This document shows, in pieces, positions 53,708-63,162 of a stretch of 64,000 bases of DNA. Source of the stretch: Acetobacter orleanensis. Lineage in GTDB: Bacteria > Pseudomonadota > Alphaproteobacteria > Acetobacterales > Acetobacteraceae. A program made the position numbers and the translations under genes. The stretch lies in assembly GCF_001581005.1 (NCBI RefSeq), contig NZ_LHZV01000059.1, forward strand, positions 1 to 64,000, written 5' to 3'. Below the pieces are notes generated by a model. The model was not told the DNA's origin. It did not search any database and was given only the letters and a program-made list of their open reading frames with translations. The number at the start of each line of letters is the position of its first letter. The first letter of the stretch is position 1.

Positions 53708-54874
53708 TTACTGGGCTTCGACAGAGGCCAGAGCGATGGACTGTACGGACTGCCCATCCATGTAGAAAAACCTTCCCTGCACCGTGCCGCGCGCGGCACG
53801 GACGGCGGCGGACGCGGTGGACGCGCCCGGCAGCAGATACCAGCCTCGAGTGGACAGGACGGCATCAATACTCCGCCCGGCATCCGCATTGACGGCCTGC
53901 TTCTGTGCATCAGACAGAGTGACGTTAGGCTGGATGGCCCCAAAGGACAGGGCGGTATCAATCGTGCCCTGTACCGCCGTGGCAATCAGGGAATCTCCCA
54001 CTGCGTTATAGGGAATTTGCCCCGCATTGGAGAACAGGCTGATGAGGTCATTCTGGAAGCTGGCGTTCATCCAGATCTGGTTGATATAGCTGTCCGCCCA
54101 TGAAAAAGGGCCGGATACAGCGCCATTATTCAGAAAGCTGAATGTGGTATCCGTGCTTTTGTAAGACCCGTAAAAACTGTAGCCATTGCCCAGAAGCGCC
54201 TGCGCTTGTGAGGCCGTAAGGCTGGCCGGGGGCACACCGCTATTATTGCGGAACATGAGCGTGGTGCGGCCACTGGCCCGGTTGGGATTGATGCTCGCGG
54301 CCCAGCCAAGGCAGAGGGCGGCGGCCAGCGTGCCACCAGTGCCGGGGCTGTCCGTGTTGCACACGCACGTCAGGCCCGGTGTGCTGGCGGCGTTGACTGT
54401 CGCGCCGAAACTTGCGGCCGCGTTGGCGCTGAGGATGGTGGCGTCACTATCCTGCACAACGCCCCAGTAGCGGTTGGGGTGGGCCGCCAGCCATGTGGCG
54501 ATCTGGGTTTTGGCGGCGGCGTCCGGTTCCTGCGCGAATAGGAAGGGGCCCCAGTCCGTTGCCTGATCGGCTGCGGTGGAGAGGTAGGTGCCGTAGTCCG
54601 TGGCGACCGGAGAGGCCGGAATCTGGAACAGATACAGTTTTTCCGGCGTGTCCTGCGCGTTGGTGTAGGCCGAGAAATAGATACTGGCGGTGCTGGCTTC
54701 CACAGAGGTCGCGCCGCAGGTTGCGGCAACCTCCGCCGCAGAAGCGAATGTGGACACGCCTGACGGCAGAACGGTGTTCTGAGAAAAGACCATGCCATTC
54801 AGCAGGCTGACGGTGCCACCCGGAGAGAGAACGCCCGGAGTGACGGTAACAAGGGAGCTGATGGGGAGCGTCAT
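53708..54874 (-). CDS. Phage tail sheath protein (DUF3383)
   Basis: 388 residues from the ATG at 54872-54874. MTLPISSLVTVTPGVLSPGG and VVQDSDATILSANAAASFG are characteristic DUF3383 segments; these proteins form contractile sheaths in several myophages. The C-terminal LPGASTASAAVRAARGTVQG is also conserved. The start overlaps the previous gene stop by four bases. Confidence 0.85.
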   Translation of the reverse strand: MTLPISSLVTVTPGVLSPGGTVSLLNGMVFSQNTVLPSGVSTFASAAEVAATCGATSVEASTASIYFSAYTNAQDTPEKLYLFQIPASPVATDYGTYLSTAADQATDWGPFLFAQEPDAAAKTQIATWLAAHPNRYWGVVQDSDATILSANAAASFGATVNAASTPGLTCVCNTDSPGTGGTLAAALCLGWAASINPNRASGRTTLMFRNNSGVPPASLTASQAQALLGNGYSFYGSYKSTDTTFSFLNNGAVSGPFSWADSYINQIWMNASFQNDLISLFSNAGQIPYNAVGDSLIATAVQGTIDTALSFGAIQPNVTLSDAQKQAVNADAGRSIDAVLSTRGWYLLPGASTASAAVRAARGTVQGRFFYMDGQSVQSIALASVEAQ

Positions 54875-55650
54875 GCGGAAGGGAAACCCTGTGGACTGGT
54901 GACATCTGCCAGCACAAGCCGGGCGGCAGAGGCCATTGGTTGCGGGAGTGTGAGGACGAAGCTGGCCTGAAGGTGGAGGTCGATCTGCCACTGCTCTTCA
55001 TATTGTCGCTCCCCGTTGACGAACGGGATCTGGCGGGCTGGCCCGGCATAGAGCGGGGCGATGCGCGGGGGTGGCCCTGAAGCAGACTGGCCAGCGGACT
55101 GACCTGAAGACGGGACTGAAAACTGGGCCGCAGACGTGCCCGCAAACGGGGTGGACGCGGGCATGACGCAAGCGGGTGGGACAGCAGAAGACGCGGCGGA
55201 CCGGGCGACCGGGAGGCAGGCTGGAGGCGGCTGGCAGGAAAACGAACTGGCGGGACCGGGTGTGACAGAGCCGAGGAATGAGGGATTCTCAGACAATGCG
55301 GTGAAAAATTCCGCCGCCCAGCCATTCTGGAACAGGGTGCTGAGAGCCTGTGCATTATCCGCAGCACCCTGCCCGAACAGGCTGACCTGCACCGTACTCT
55401 CCTGCTGTTGCAGAATGATGCGGCTGGTCGCGGTGTAGCGCGTGGCGCTTGTGGCGATGCGCTGGTGCAGCAGTACCGTCATGAGCACGAAAGGGCCGTT
55501 GGGGGCGGCCATGCGGTTCTGTCTGGCCAGCAGCACCGGTGTATCCGGCGGCAGGACGGCCAGCAGAAATGCCCGCAGCGCCGTGGTGATGGCCGCCGTT
55601 ACAGGGGGCAGGCTGGCGGACATTGTCGGGTAACCAGAAGTTTCGACCAT
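54871..55650 (-). CDS. Phage neck/tail terminator-like protein
   Basis: About 259 residues from the ATG at 55650, which has GAGGCGG upstream; an ATG at 55623 (MSASLPP) is an alternative. VLLHQRIATSATRYTATSRII and VQVSLFGQGAADNAQALSTLF are typical of neck terminator gp12-like proteins. A Pro/Ser-rich insert of about 60 residues is between the two halves. It seals the head-tail joint. Confidence 0.65.
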   Translation of the reverse strand: MVETSGYPTMSASLPPVTAAITTALRAFLLAVLPPDTPVLLARQNRMAAPNGPFVLMTVLLHQRIATSATRYTATSRIILQQQESTVQVSLFGQGAADNAQALSTLFQNGWAAEFFTALSENPSFLGSVTPGPASSFSCQPPPACLPVARSAASSAVPPACVMPASTPFAGTSAAQFSVPSSGQSAGQSASGPPPRIAPLYAGPARQIPFVNGERQYEEQWQIDLHLQASFVLTLPQPMASAARLVLADVTSPQGFPSA

Positions 55651-55988
55651 TGGCCGCCTCCCCATGTTTCGGGCTGACCTGTGACCAGCCATTCCGAGCC
55701 TTCGAACATCAGAAGGTCACCGCCGAACTGGTGGGCGCGGTCTATGCCCTTGAGTTCCGCAGGCAGGTACACCACGCGGGTGTCTGTGCTTTGATTCAGC
55801 CCCGCGACCTGCGCGAGATCCTCGCTGGGGGCGGGCTGCACCATGATTGGGAGCAGAACCTCCACATATTGAGGGACAACCGTACCATCGGGCTGTGTGA
55901 TGTTGCCCTCCTGCGCGCGCAGGGTGGCGAGGACAGGGGGCGTCAGACCGCTGACCTGTGCGGCGGCGAGACGGAACAGGCCCTTCAT
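55599..55988 (-). CDS. Phage head-tail joining protein
   Basis: 129 residues. DGTVVPQYVEVLLPIMVQPAP and DLLMFEGSEWLVTGQPETWGGG resemble small neck-type proteins of the cluster's order (adaptor, morphogenesis, neck). No firm family name can be given. It overlaps the morphogenesis gene by four bases. Confidence 0.6.
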   Translation of the reverse strand: MKGLFRLAAAQVSGLTPPVLATLRAQEGNITQPDGTVVPQYVEVLLPIMVQPAPSEDLAQVAGLNQSTDTRVVYLPAELKGIDRAHQFGGDLLMFEGSEWLVTGQPETWGGGQWSKLLVTRQCPPACPL

Positions 55989-56479
55989 CCCTCCACCTGA
56001 AAGCTGACACCGTTCTGCAATGTTCCTGTTTCCAGAAGCGGTTTATCAAACCCCTTATGCCGGATTGTGGCCGGGGCATTGGAGGGCGTGTGCGTCTGCC
56101 GGATGGTCTGTGTGATATCCGCCTGCATGGTTTTCCCTACTGTGGTCAGCGCCTGTGTGGGAGCGCTGAGGCGCTGGACAAGGGTGTTCAGGGGCGGCTC
56201 TGTGGTCCCTGCCCCGCCAGCGCGGAGAGTGGCTTTGAGGGCCTCGGCCAGCTGGCGCACCCATGCGCTGCGCCGTTGCGCGACTGTCTGACGCAGGAAA
56301 GGGTGCGGCGGGATGATGACGCTGTGCCCGCCCCTGCCCCGCACCACGGCACCAAACTCCTGCACGGCTGCGATCGCGGCGACGGGGGTGCCGTCTGCTT
56401 CTGTAGCCGTTTTGAAAAATCCGGCTTTTACGCCGGGATTTCGGGGGGATATGGCGGGTGGCGGCGAAGAAAGGGGCAT
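55985..56479 (-). CDS. Phage virion morphogenesis / head completion protein (HK97 gp10-like)
   Basis: 164 residues. VAAIAAVQEFGAVVRGRGGHSVI followed by PPHPFLRQTVAQR is the 'E-x-G, I-P-x-R-P-F-x-R' hallmark of gp10/morphogenesis proteins, with helical middle and C-terminal KPLLETGTLQNGVSF. It completes the head-tail connector. The rather long family member matches those in contractile phages. Confidence 0.72.
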   Translation of the reverse strand: MPLSSPPPAISPRNPGVKAGFFKTATEADGTPVAAIAAVQEFGAVVRGRGGHSVIIPPHPFLRQTVAQRRSAWVRQLAEALKATLRAGGAGTTEPPLNTLVQRLSAPTQALTTVGKTMQADITQTIRQTHTPSNAPATIRHKGFDKPLLETGTLQNGVSFQVEG

Positions 56480-56545
56480 GGGAGACAGGCTTTCTCTGGG
56501 AAGAGAGTATGGGAGGGTCTGCCGGAAATGATCAGCGACCTATTT

Positions 56546-56971
56546 TTATGGCCATGACAGCGGCGTTTGCGGGAAACCCGGAACATATCGGGCCGTGCGC
56601 AGGAAGGCTGTGGCTGCCCAGTAGGCCGCGCCATAGGGGGTTTGCGCCCACCATGCCTGAGAGGCCGTGACCGGCCCCATATCGGCCTCGACCGCCACGC
56701 TGCCCATTCTGGCAGAGGTGATGCGGCCAACCAGTGCGGGTTGGTCCGTGCCGGGTGTCGCCACACCAAACCCCAGTTGCGCCAGATGGGCGGTGATAAG
56801 CCCCAGCAGAGTGGCGCGACGCGTCAGGTCCGGGACGGGCGAGGTGTCATCATTCGCAAGAAACAGACTGGCCTGATCAAAACAGGCCTGTGCGCCCTCC
56901 GCCCCGACAGTGGTAAACAGGGCAGGATAACGGACTTGCCAGACCTGCACGTCAAACAGCACGGAGGGCAT
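56546..56971 (-). CDS. DUF4054 head-tail adaptor protein
   Basis: 141 residues. [39 protein letters not shown] and [18 protein letters not shown] are typical for DUF4054 adaptor proteins lying after the capsid gene. C-terminal [20 protein letters not shown] is also conserved. Confidence 0.8.
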   Translation of the reverse strand: MPSVLFDVQVWQVRYPALFTTVGAEGAQACFDQASLFLANDDTSPVPDLTRRATLLGLITAHLAQLGFGVATPGTDQPALVGRITSARMGSVAVEADMGPVTASQAWWAQTPYGAAYWAATAFLRTARYVPGFPQTPLSWP

Positions 56972-57164
56972 GGGGAATTTCCTTACTCATTTCACCCCGG
57001 AATACAGGGAGTCCCGGTTTGGTTCTGAAGCGGGATGTGTCGCTGATGAGTTCAAGCGAAACGGAATTGGTATAAGTCCGAACACCAGACGTGCAGGACA
57101 GACTTGTGAGCGAACTGGCGGATTGGGGCCGGGCGTATGGCAGACGCCCACGCTCCGTGCCCGG

Positions 57165-57485
57165 TCAGACCGGTGTTATGCCGGGGGCTGGCGTGGCGGG
57201 GTTGAGAGGTTCCGTGCCTGTGCGGAGTGTTGCCTGCTCCCGCGCCTGTCCGGTGGCTTTTTCCACCGTATTCTGTGCGAAGATCAGGCCGTTTTTCAAC
57301 GGTGGAAAATCCGCATAGGCGCGGGACCATGCGGCCCAGAATTCTGCCGGGACAGGGGTCAGCCCATAGCCGCCAACAACTGCGGACGCACGGGTACCTG
57401 CCAGTTCATGCCGGGCCGCCCCCAGCGAGAGGATGAGGCCATTGGGCAGTTTGCAGCCGATGGTGACAGTAGACGGTATGGCCAT
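57165..57485 (-). CDS. Conserved small phage protein of the capsid region
   Basis: 106 residues from the ATG at 57483-57485. TIGCKLPNGLILSLG and VVGGYGLTPVPAEFWAAW, then FPPLKNGLIFAQNTVEKATG, match a family that sits between the DUF2184 capsid and DUF4054 genes in such clusters. It probably is a minor head or tail-tip component; function unknown. Confidence 0.65.
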   Translation of the reverse strand: MAIPSTVTIGCKLPNGLILSLGAARHELAGTRASAVVGGYGLTPVPAEFWAAWSRAYADFPPLKNGLIFAQNTVEKATGQAREQATLRTGTEPLNPATPAPGITPV

Positions 57486-57598
57486 GCCGGGGGCTTCCTT
57501 GCAATAACATGTTTGGCAAAAAATCAGGTTTGCCGACGCGGTGGAGAGTGTCCTAGGACCGCGCCGGGCAGACAGGTGAGCGACGCTGTAAGACGCCG

Positions 57599-58636
57599 TT
57601 ACAGACCCGTCATGGTGGCGATGCCAGCGGGGACATAGATGACGGCACCCCATGTGCCCTGAGACAGCTTCTGTTTCCATGCGGAAGCTTCCGTTACCAC
57701 GGCATGGGTGCGGAGTTTTTCCGTAAAGGCTGTTTCCGCCGTTTTCTGCGCGCCGACATGCTCCGCCATAACCTGCATGGTCTGGACAGTGCTGCCCGTG
57801 GCGTCTCCATACTCGACAGCCTGCACAAAACGCAGGTTGGGGTATGAGTCTTTCAGCAGGGAGGCAGCAGATAGACCGAAGCTGTTACGGCGGGTGAGCA
57901 GGCCCATGCGCGTGGGGGAAAGGCCGACGACCATCGGGGTTTCCGTATCCACCAGCCCCGCCGTCTGGCTGCGCAACTGGTTGATGAGGGCGATGACGTC
58001 ATCCTGCCGCTCTTCCGGCGTGGCGACTGTCCAGTCCGTCCCGCCAGCCGCCTTGACGGCGGGGGTGATGGCGGCAGGCAGGCGCGGGTCATTCAGATAC
58101 CCGTACAGGCGCAGACCGCTGATACCGAAAAAGTAGGTCTGGTTCTGGAATTTGTTCAGCTTGAGCGCAGCGGCTTCCCGCAGACTGGCCGCCCACTGGA
58201 GGCGGGCCTGACCGGCGAGGGCCAGTTCCATTTCCCCCCATGAGACGAAGACCTGATAATGGTAGGACTGGCGATCCGGGTAGGTCGGGTTCAGGCTGAC
58301 CTGCCCGTTGCCGTTCCAGTCCCCATAACTGGACACTTCGCCTGTGGTCTCGATCATCGGGAAAATGGCCGTGCGGGTCACCCAGTTCCCCTTGCGGACT
58401 TCCCCCAGCAGTTCCGCCGCACGCATGGGGGCGAACGCGACCTTGATGAGCGCCGGGTCCACCCATGCGCTCATGAAGGCCGGAATGCCGCCGCTGGCGG
58501 TTGTGGACAGCGCGGGCTGGGCATCCTGCGCCAGAGCATCTGACGCAAGCAGGCTGTTGGCGATCATGCCGCGTGCTTCCGGCATGATGAAGCCGAGGCG
58601 GTTGAGTTCAGCCAGATGTGTTGTGAAATCGCTCAT
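57599..58636 (-). CDS. Major capsid protein (DUF2184)
   Basis: 345 residues. ELLGEVRKGNWVTRTAIFPM, YHYQVFVSWGEMELALAG and LKLNKFQNQTYFFGISGLRL are hallmarks of the DUF2184 major capsid family. It overlaps the cement protein by four bases and is followed by adaptor genes, which supports the capsid call. An HK97-like fold is expected from the family. Confidence 0.85.
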   Translation of the reverse strand: MSDFTTHLAELNRLGFIMPEARGMIANSLLASDALAQDAQPALSTTASGGIPAFMSAWVDPALIKVAFAPMRAAELLGEVRKGNWVTRTAIFPMIETTGEVSSYGDWNGNGQVSLNPTYPDRQSYHYQVFVSWGEMELALAGQARLQWAASLREAAALKLNKFQNQTYFFGISGLRLYGYLNDPRLPAAITPAVKAAGGTDWTVATPEERQDDVIALINQLRSQTAGLVDTETPMVVGLSPTRMGLLTRRNSFGLSAASLLKDSYPNLRFVQAVEYGDATGSTVQTMQVMAEHVGAQKTAETAFTEKLRTHAVVTEASAWKQKLSQGTWGAVIYVPAGIATMTGL

Positions 58637-59136
58637 ACAGCGTGGCTCCAGCTTGAAGTTTTGACAAGTTCACCCGCAGCACAAGCCGAGGCGACGTAAA
58701 AGCGGGTCTGCACCGCGCCGGAGACCGTGCTTCCGGCTGCGGCGGTGCTGAGACTGCCGTTCGTAGTGGAGGCGAACACGGCCTGACCCGGTGTGGCGGC
58801 GGTGGTGGTGCTGGCCCAGAAATCTCCTGCCGTGAACAGGCTGACCGGGAAACCCTGCGGGATGATCTGGGTGCTTTCATCAAACAGGCTGCTGATCTGG
58901 CCTGTGAGATCCCGATGCACGAAGCCATCCGGGGCGGTGGTGGCACCGTTGGCGGGCGCGTTGGCCACGCTGCGGCCATCGGCCTGCACCCAGCCGAACG
59001 CGCCTATGGTGCAGCCTCCGGCAGCGGCGACCAGTGCGCCCTCCCCTGCCGGGAAAGTGGCCGTCGGGTTGAGGGATGCGAACGCCCCCGGCAGACCGGG
59101 AGCGGGCTGGGTGTTGATCTGTGTCTGAAATGCCAT
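58633..59136 (-). CDS. Capsid structural cement protein (Gp24-like)
   Basis: 167 residues. MAFQTQINTQPAPGLPGAF is the family start; CTIGAFGWVQADGRSV, GFVHRDLTGQISSLFDE and IPQGFPVSLFTAGDFWAST follow. Gp24-type proteins decorate and stabilise the capsid. It starts 4 bases after the protease/scaffold stop and overlaps the capsid gene. Confidence 0.82.
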   Translation of the reverse strand: MAFQTQINTQPAPGLPGAFASLNPTATFPAGEGALVAAAGGCTIGAFGWVQADGRSVANAPANGATTAPDGFVHRDLTGQISSLFDESTQIIPQGFPVSLFTAGDFWASTTTAATPGQAVFASTTNGSLSTAAAGSTVSGAVQTRFYVASACAAGELVKTSSWSHAV

Positions 59137-59139
59137 GGA

Positions 59140-60498
59140 TTATGCTTTCACCGTAATGCGGCCAAGACCGAACGTGTCCCGAAAAGAGGTGGTTTTCTCT
59201 GCATCCATACCGAGCGGAGACGTGTGGAATTTCAGGCGAGCGACTTGCTGGAACAGCGGTTTGTAAGCCTCTTCCGGCAGGCCGGTGAGGTCCACGCCCT
59301 GCTCACGCAGCGCAAAGCCATAAACGGCGGTCGCGCTGTCCATTGTGACATCCCCTACAAACGGACGCACTGCGGCACGAGCCGCATGAAGAGCGTCCAT
59401 CCGGCGAATCACTTCTGCTTCCGCCTGCTGCACAGCCTGCGTCAGGGCGGCGTCCATGGTGGTGGGTGCTGGCGTTGTGGACGTTGAAGTACCCGCCGTT
59501 GATATAGATAGTGCTCCGGACGGCTGTGGTGTGGGGGGAAACTGGGTAAGCGAGGCTGAAGCAGCGGTCGGGCTACCGGAGTGGGGCTGTGTACCGGCGG
59601 GAAAGGTGGTGGGACACGTGGCTAGGGATATCATGGAGGATAGAACAGGCTCCGTGACGGAGGATGATACCAAAGGTATTGAGAAAGCGTTTGGCCCTGC
59701 CAGAGTGTTTTCAGTCTGCCCGAAGAAAGGTCGGGAAGGGTCGGGCTGCGGAGGTGTGGGCTGTGTCATGAAGGCATGATCCCTGTGCGGGGCGGAGGCG
59801 GAATCACCAATAATGGCGGTTGTCACACGCGGCTGGGTGACGAGGGCGAGGTGGTTAAAGGTGATGTCTGTCATGGTCAGGCTGTACGGGGTGCCGTCCT
59901 GCACACCACTTTGCGGGAGTGCGCGGTAGCGATAGCCTGCGGAGACGGCGCGTTGCTGCCCGCTCTCGATTGCGGCAATGGCAGCGTGGTCCCATACCGT
60001 CAAGCTGCCGATCAGATCGGGGCTTTCAAACCGGATATCGCTCCCGACAGCCCCGACGGTGATCTCTTTTGGGTGGTCTTGCGCCGAGACCGGCTGGTGC
60101 TGCATGAGAATGGGTTTGCCCGCCATGCTGGCGGCGGCGCGGGCCAGTGCCTGTGGGTCCCGATACACCTGATATAGCCTGTCCGGCTCTAGCCCTAGAG
60201 CCTCCGCGCCGGGAATTTCCGACCCGTAATAGGGGCAGACCGTGGCGGCGGAGAGGATGCAGCGGGTGATATGCAGATGACCATCGACATCGGTGTGGCG
60301 CACGGAGCGGTCCAGCGCCAGAACGACGGCATCCCTGCGCTGGCGGGGAGTGGCACTCCTGGTCATGGCGGGTGGGATGCCAAAACTTGAGGGGATGCTG
60401 TCAGAAATGCGGGAACCGGGGGCTGTGGTATACTGGGGAGAGGACGGGTCAGGAGGTGTCATGCGTTGTCCTGTCTCGGGATTTTGGAACTGTGGCAT
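59140..60498 (-). CDS. DUF2213 prohead protease/scaffold-like protein
   Basis: 452 residues. The N-terminal domain (about 60-235) has [47 protein letters not shown] and [14 protein letters not shown], which define DUF2213 (prohead maturation). The C-terminal half is Thr/Pro/Ser-rich then helical ([22 protein letters not shown]), likely scaffold. The ATG at 60498 may be too early; M45 at 60366 is possible. It lies 178 bases after the portal gene. Confidence 0.8.
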   Translation of the reverse strand: MPQFQNPETGQRMTPPDPSSPQYTTAPGSRISDSIPSSFGIPPAMTRSATPRQRRDAVVLALDRSVRHTDVDGHLHITRCILSAATVCPYYGSEIPGAEALGLEPDRLYQVYRDPQALARAAASMAGKPILMQHQPVSAQDHPKEITVGAVGSDIRFESPDLIGSLTVWDHAAIAAIESGQQRAVSAGYRYRALPQSGVQDGTPYSLTMTDITFNHLALVTQPRVTTAIIGDSASAPHRDHAFMTQPTPPQPDPSRPFFGQTENTLAGPNAFSIPLVSSSVTEPVLSSMISLATCPTTFPAGTQPHSGSPTAASASLTQFPPTPQPSGALSISTAGTSTSTTPAPTTMDAALTQAVQQAEAEVIRRMDALHAARAAVRPFVGDVTMDSATAVYGFALREQGVDLTGLPEEAYKPLFQQVARLKFHTSPLGMDAEKTTSFRDTFGLGRITVKA

Positions 60499-60675
60499 AA
60501 GGAGCCGGGAGCAGATGGGCTGCTTTTTGCGGCGCGAGCTTCCGAAAGCGGGCGGTCAGGGTGCTGGCGGATTGCGCGCGGCGATGGATGGTCTGACGGT
60601 AGCAGGCACAGAAATAGCTGGGGCTGGCGGACCAGATCCGACGATCTGGCAAGAACAAACCCGGCGGCGGACGGG

Positions 60676-62424
60676 TCAGGCCGCTGGCGGTGTGCCTGCG
60701 AGATTGACGGCAGCATACTGGCCACCAGCGTCATGCGCGGTGCGGGACCGGGCTTCCGTGGGGGTGATGATGCCGGAGCGGATGTTCTGGGCATCGATAT
60801 CTGCACGGGTTTTCTGAAGTGTGGCGCGGGCGAGTTCATCCATCTGCCAGAGGGAGACGAAGGTAAAGTCGATATCCGGGTCGATTTCACCCCACAGGTT
60901 CAGCATGACCATGTGCAGGATGGTGGTCAGGTTCCTGCGGTAAAATGTTTCCTGAAAAGCATGCACACGATCATAAAAAACCCGGATTTCACCATCGGCT
61001 GAAGCGTTCAGGCCGCTGGGCGTGATGCCGGTGAATTTGACCAGAGGTTCCTGCGCCACCGCGCACATCTGCTCCTGCGCCTGTGCCTGAAGCCGGTCTA
61101 GCCCGGCAAGAGGGGCCGCCAGAAGCTCCAGTTTCTCCCTGTCCTTATCCAGAACGAAGGTGCCGCGATTGGAGCGGAAGCGATTGAAGGCTTCCACACG
61201 GCTCAGCAGCCCTTCCGGGTCCTGCGCATAGGCGGACATGTCTGTCGAGAGCGCCACGATGGAAAACGCATTGAGCAGGTCCGACACAGACTGACGGGTG
61301 CGCAGCCAGTTATCCACCGCAGGGCGCGCCATTTGCGAAAGAGACAACCCGCCAAAATTATAAGCAGGTTTGAGAAGGTCCGGTACCGGGCGCGATACAA
61401 ACTGCAACAGCCGTGTGCTGTGCAGCAGGCCGCCCTGCACCCACCAGCGGCTAGGCTGGTAGAACTCTGCGCTGAGGGGATTTGTGGTGTCATACTGGTC
61501 TGGTGTGGTCCAGACGGGTTCGATCGGCACGAGCGCGCGGAGGGAACCTTTACGGAAAGTTTCCGGGCGGAGCAGCAGGGGTGTTTCCAGCGCGCCGCCA
61601 GTACGGGGCTGGCCGGTATCCACATAGAGCAGACCCATGCCGTAATAGCCGTCATACTCCGCCATGCGGCGCAGGACATCCCGCACGTTCAGGCGGAGGA
61701 AGTCACGTTCCAGATCCGCAAGGCGCTGCTTTTTGTCCGCCGTGCCCCGGGCGCGGAAGGTGATCCATTCCCGCGTGGCTTCAGCCGCGATGACTTCCAC
61801 CATATGACGGTATTCAGCCCGCTGGGACATTTCCGCCAGACGAGGATAGCCGGGAAAGGCCACGCCCTCCGCCACGGCCTGCCGCAGCCAGCCCAGCAGA
61901 CCGGGATTGGTGGCTGCGGCACTGTCCATGACCAGATGGGTCCGGCCATCCCCGCGAACACCTTTGGGCGGCTGGTAGGGGCGGAAAATATCCGCCTGCC
62001 CCATGTGGCTTTGCGGACGAAGAGTTTCCGCCAGCGCGCGCGGGCCGATGCCGGTGGAAGCCGGTTGAGTCGAAAGCACAGGATCGCAGGGCAGTCTCAG
62101 GCGGGGTTCTTTACGAGAAGTGAGCTGAGAATCTGGTGTGGTGGCTTTTGTGGAGGCTTTGCTGTGCGCGCTTGCGGAAACGAGCGTCGGGCAACTGCTT
62201 GCGGGGAGGGACATCGCGGCGCTGGTCGGCTGGGAAGAACGCGATGTGCGCAGGCTGGTTGGAAGGCGACAAGATTGCGAGGAAAACCAGCGGGAGAGGA
62301 AGGAATTACGAAGCACGAGAAGGACACTCCAGAACAGAGGGTGCGCGGCAGTAAGAGAAACAGGCGGTGCGTGCTGGGTGTTGCTTTGCGATAGTGGCGC
62401 GGGGTTGCCGATGGTAGAGTCCAC
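60676..62424 (-). CDS. Phage portal protein (DUF1073 family)
   Basis: Up to 582 residues. The portal fold is evident from about residue 141 (MGQADIFRPYQPPKG). AEYRHMVEVIAAEATREWITF, MAEYDGYYGMGLLYVD, HSTRLLQFVSRPVPDLLKP and AYNFGGLSLSQMARPAVDN define the DUF1073 portal family. The first 140 residues are Ser/Thr/Pro-rich, unlike family members; a later start at 62004 (M141) is possible. It is the first gene of the leftward cluster; no terminase lies before it. Confidence 0.8.
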   Translation of the reverse strand: MDSTIGNPAPLSQSNTQHAPPVSLTAAHPLFWSVLLVLRNSFLSRWFSSQSCRLPTSLRTSRSSQPTSAAMSLPASSCPTLVSASAHSKASTKATTPDSQLTSRKEPRLRLPCDPVLSTQPASTGIGPRALAETLRPQSHMGQADIFRPYQPPKGVRGDGRTHLVMDSAAATNPGLLGWLRQAVAEGVAFPGYPRLAEMSQRAEYRHMVEVIAAEATREWITFRARGTADKKQRLADLERDFLRLNVRDVLRRMAEYDGYYGMGLLYVDTGQPRTGGALETPLLLRPETFRKGSLRALVPIEPVWTTPDQYDTTNPLSAEFYQPSRWWVQGGLLHSTRLLQFVSRPVPDLLKPAYNFGGLSLSQMARPAVDNWLRTRQSVSDLLNAFSIVALSTDMSAYAQDPEGLLSRVEAFNRFRSNRGTFVLDKDREKLELLAAPLAGLDRLQAQAQEQMCAVAQEPLVKFTGITPSGLNASADGEIRVFYDRVHAFQETFYRRNLTTILHMVMLNLWGEIDPDIDFTFVSLWQMDELARATLQKTRADIDAQNIRSGIITPTEARSRTAHDAGGQYAAVNLAGTPPAA

Positions 62425-62528
62425 GGCAGCGGCAGTTGAGCGACATCACAAAAGCTACAGACTGTGGAACCCGGAGCTTGTATACGGGTTACGGATTGCG
62501 GATTGTCAGAATTGAAGGAACATCCGGT

Positions 62529-63068
62529 ATGAAAACAGGTTTGACGAAGGCGCTGGCAGCTGGGCTGTTGCTGGGTGTTATGGCCTCACCACTCGCCAAT
62601 GCGGCGGATACGGCCACGGGGACGCTGGTGGGCACAAAGGGCACGGATATCGGCACTGTGAAAGTGACGAACGCGCCCGGGGGTGTAGTGCTGCGTGTAA
62701 GCGTGCATGACCTCACACCCGGATGGCATGGAATGCATTTCCATGAGAAAGCGAGTTGTGAAGCTCCGAAATTTACTAGTGCAGGCGCGCATGTGCACAC
62801 CACCAAGCCGGTTGTGCATGGACTACTGCATGAGAATGCTAATGATGATGGAGACTTGCCGAACCTGTATGTCGGGCCAGACGGTCAGGGAACGGTGGAA
62901 CTCTATTCCACGCTGGTGTCTCTCAAACCCGGTAGCCCACGGGCTGCTTTGCTAGAGAACGGTGGGGCGGCTCTGGTGATTCACGCGCATCCGGATGATT
63001 ACATCACGCAGCCGATTGGCGGCTCTGGGGACCGGGTGGCCTGTGCGGTGCTAAAAGCTGGGTCTTAA
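62529..63068 (+). CDS. sodC: Periplasmic CuZn superoxide dismutase
   Basis: 179 residues. A signal peptide (1-25, ASPLANA) is followed by the SodC domain. GWHGMHFHEKASCE holds the first Cu-ligand histidines; AGAHVHTTKPVVHGLLHENANDDGDLP the bridging/Zn ligands; ALVIHAHPDDYITQPIGGSG the last Cu ligand and active-site loop; and RVACAVL the second Cys. It converts superoxide to O2 and H2O2 in the periplasm. GAAGGA lies 8 bases before the ATG at 62529. It is divergent from the phage portal gene. Confidence 0.92.
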   Translation: MKTGLTKALAAGLLLGVMASPLANAADTATGTLVGTKGTDIGTVKVTNAPGGVVLRVSVHDLTPGWHGMHFHEKASCEAPKFTSAGAHVHTTKPVVHGLLHENANDDGDLPNLYVGPDGQGTVELYSTLVSLKPGSPRAALLENGGAALVIHAHPDDYITQPIGGSGDRVACAVLKAGS

Positions 63069-63086
63069 ACGCGGGAAGTGTGCAAA

Positions 63087-63117
63087 GGCAGGGAGCGCCT
63101 GTGAAACGCTCCCTGCC
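63087..63117. terminator. Strong hairpin between sodC and the acidic-protein gene
   Basis: GGCAGGGAGCG at 63087-63097 and CGCTCCCTGCC at 63107-63117 form a perfect 11-pair stem between convergent genes. No T run follows on either side, so it may act as an mRNA end barrier rather than a canonical terminator. Confidence 0.55.
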
Positions 63118-63162
63118 CTGCTTGACACGGAAAAGATGTGTCTGAAGGTATGACCTGAAAGA

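Noticed and set aside
60459-60890. Leftward Pro/Ser/Arg-rich frame between portal and DUF2213 genes
   Set aside because: It is an alternative frame of the portal end with no phage-like features.
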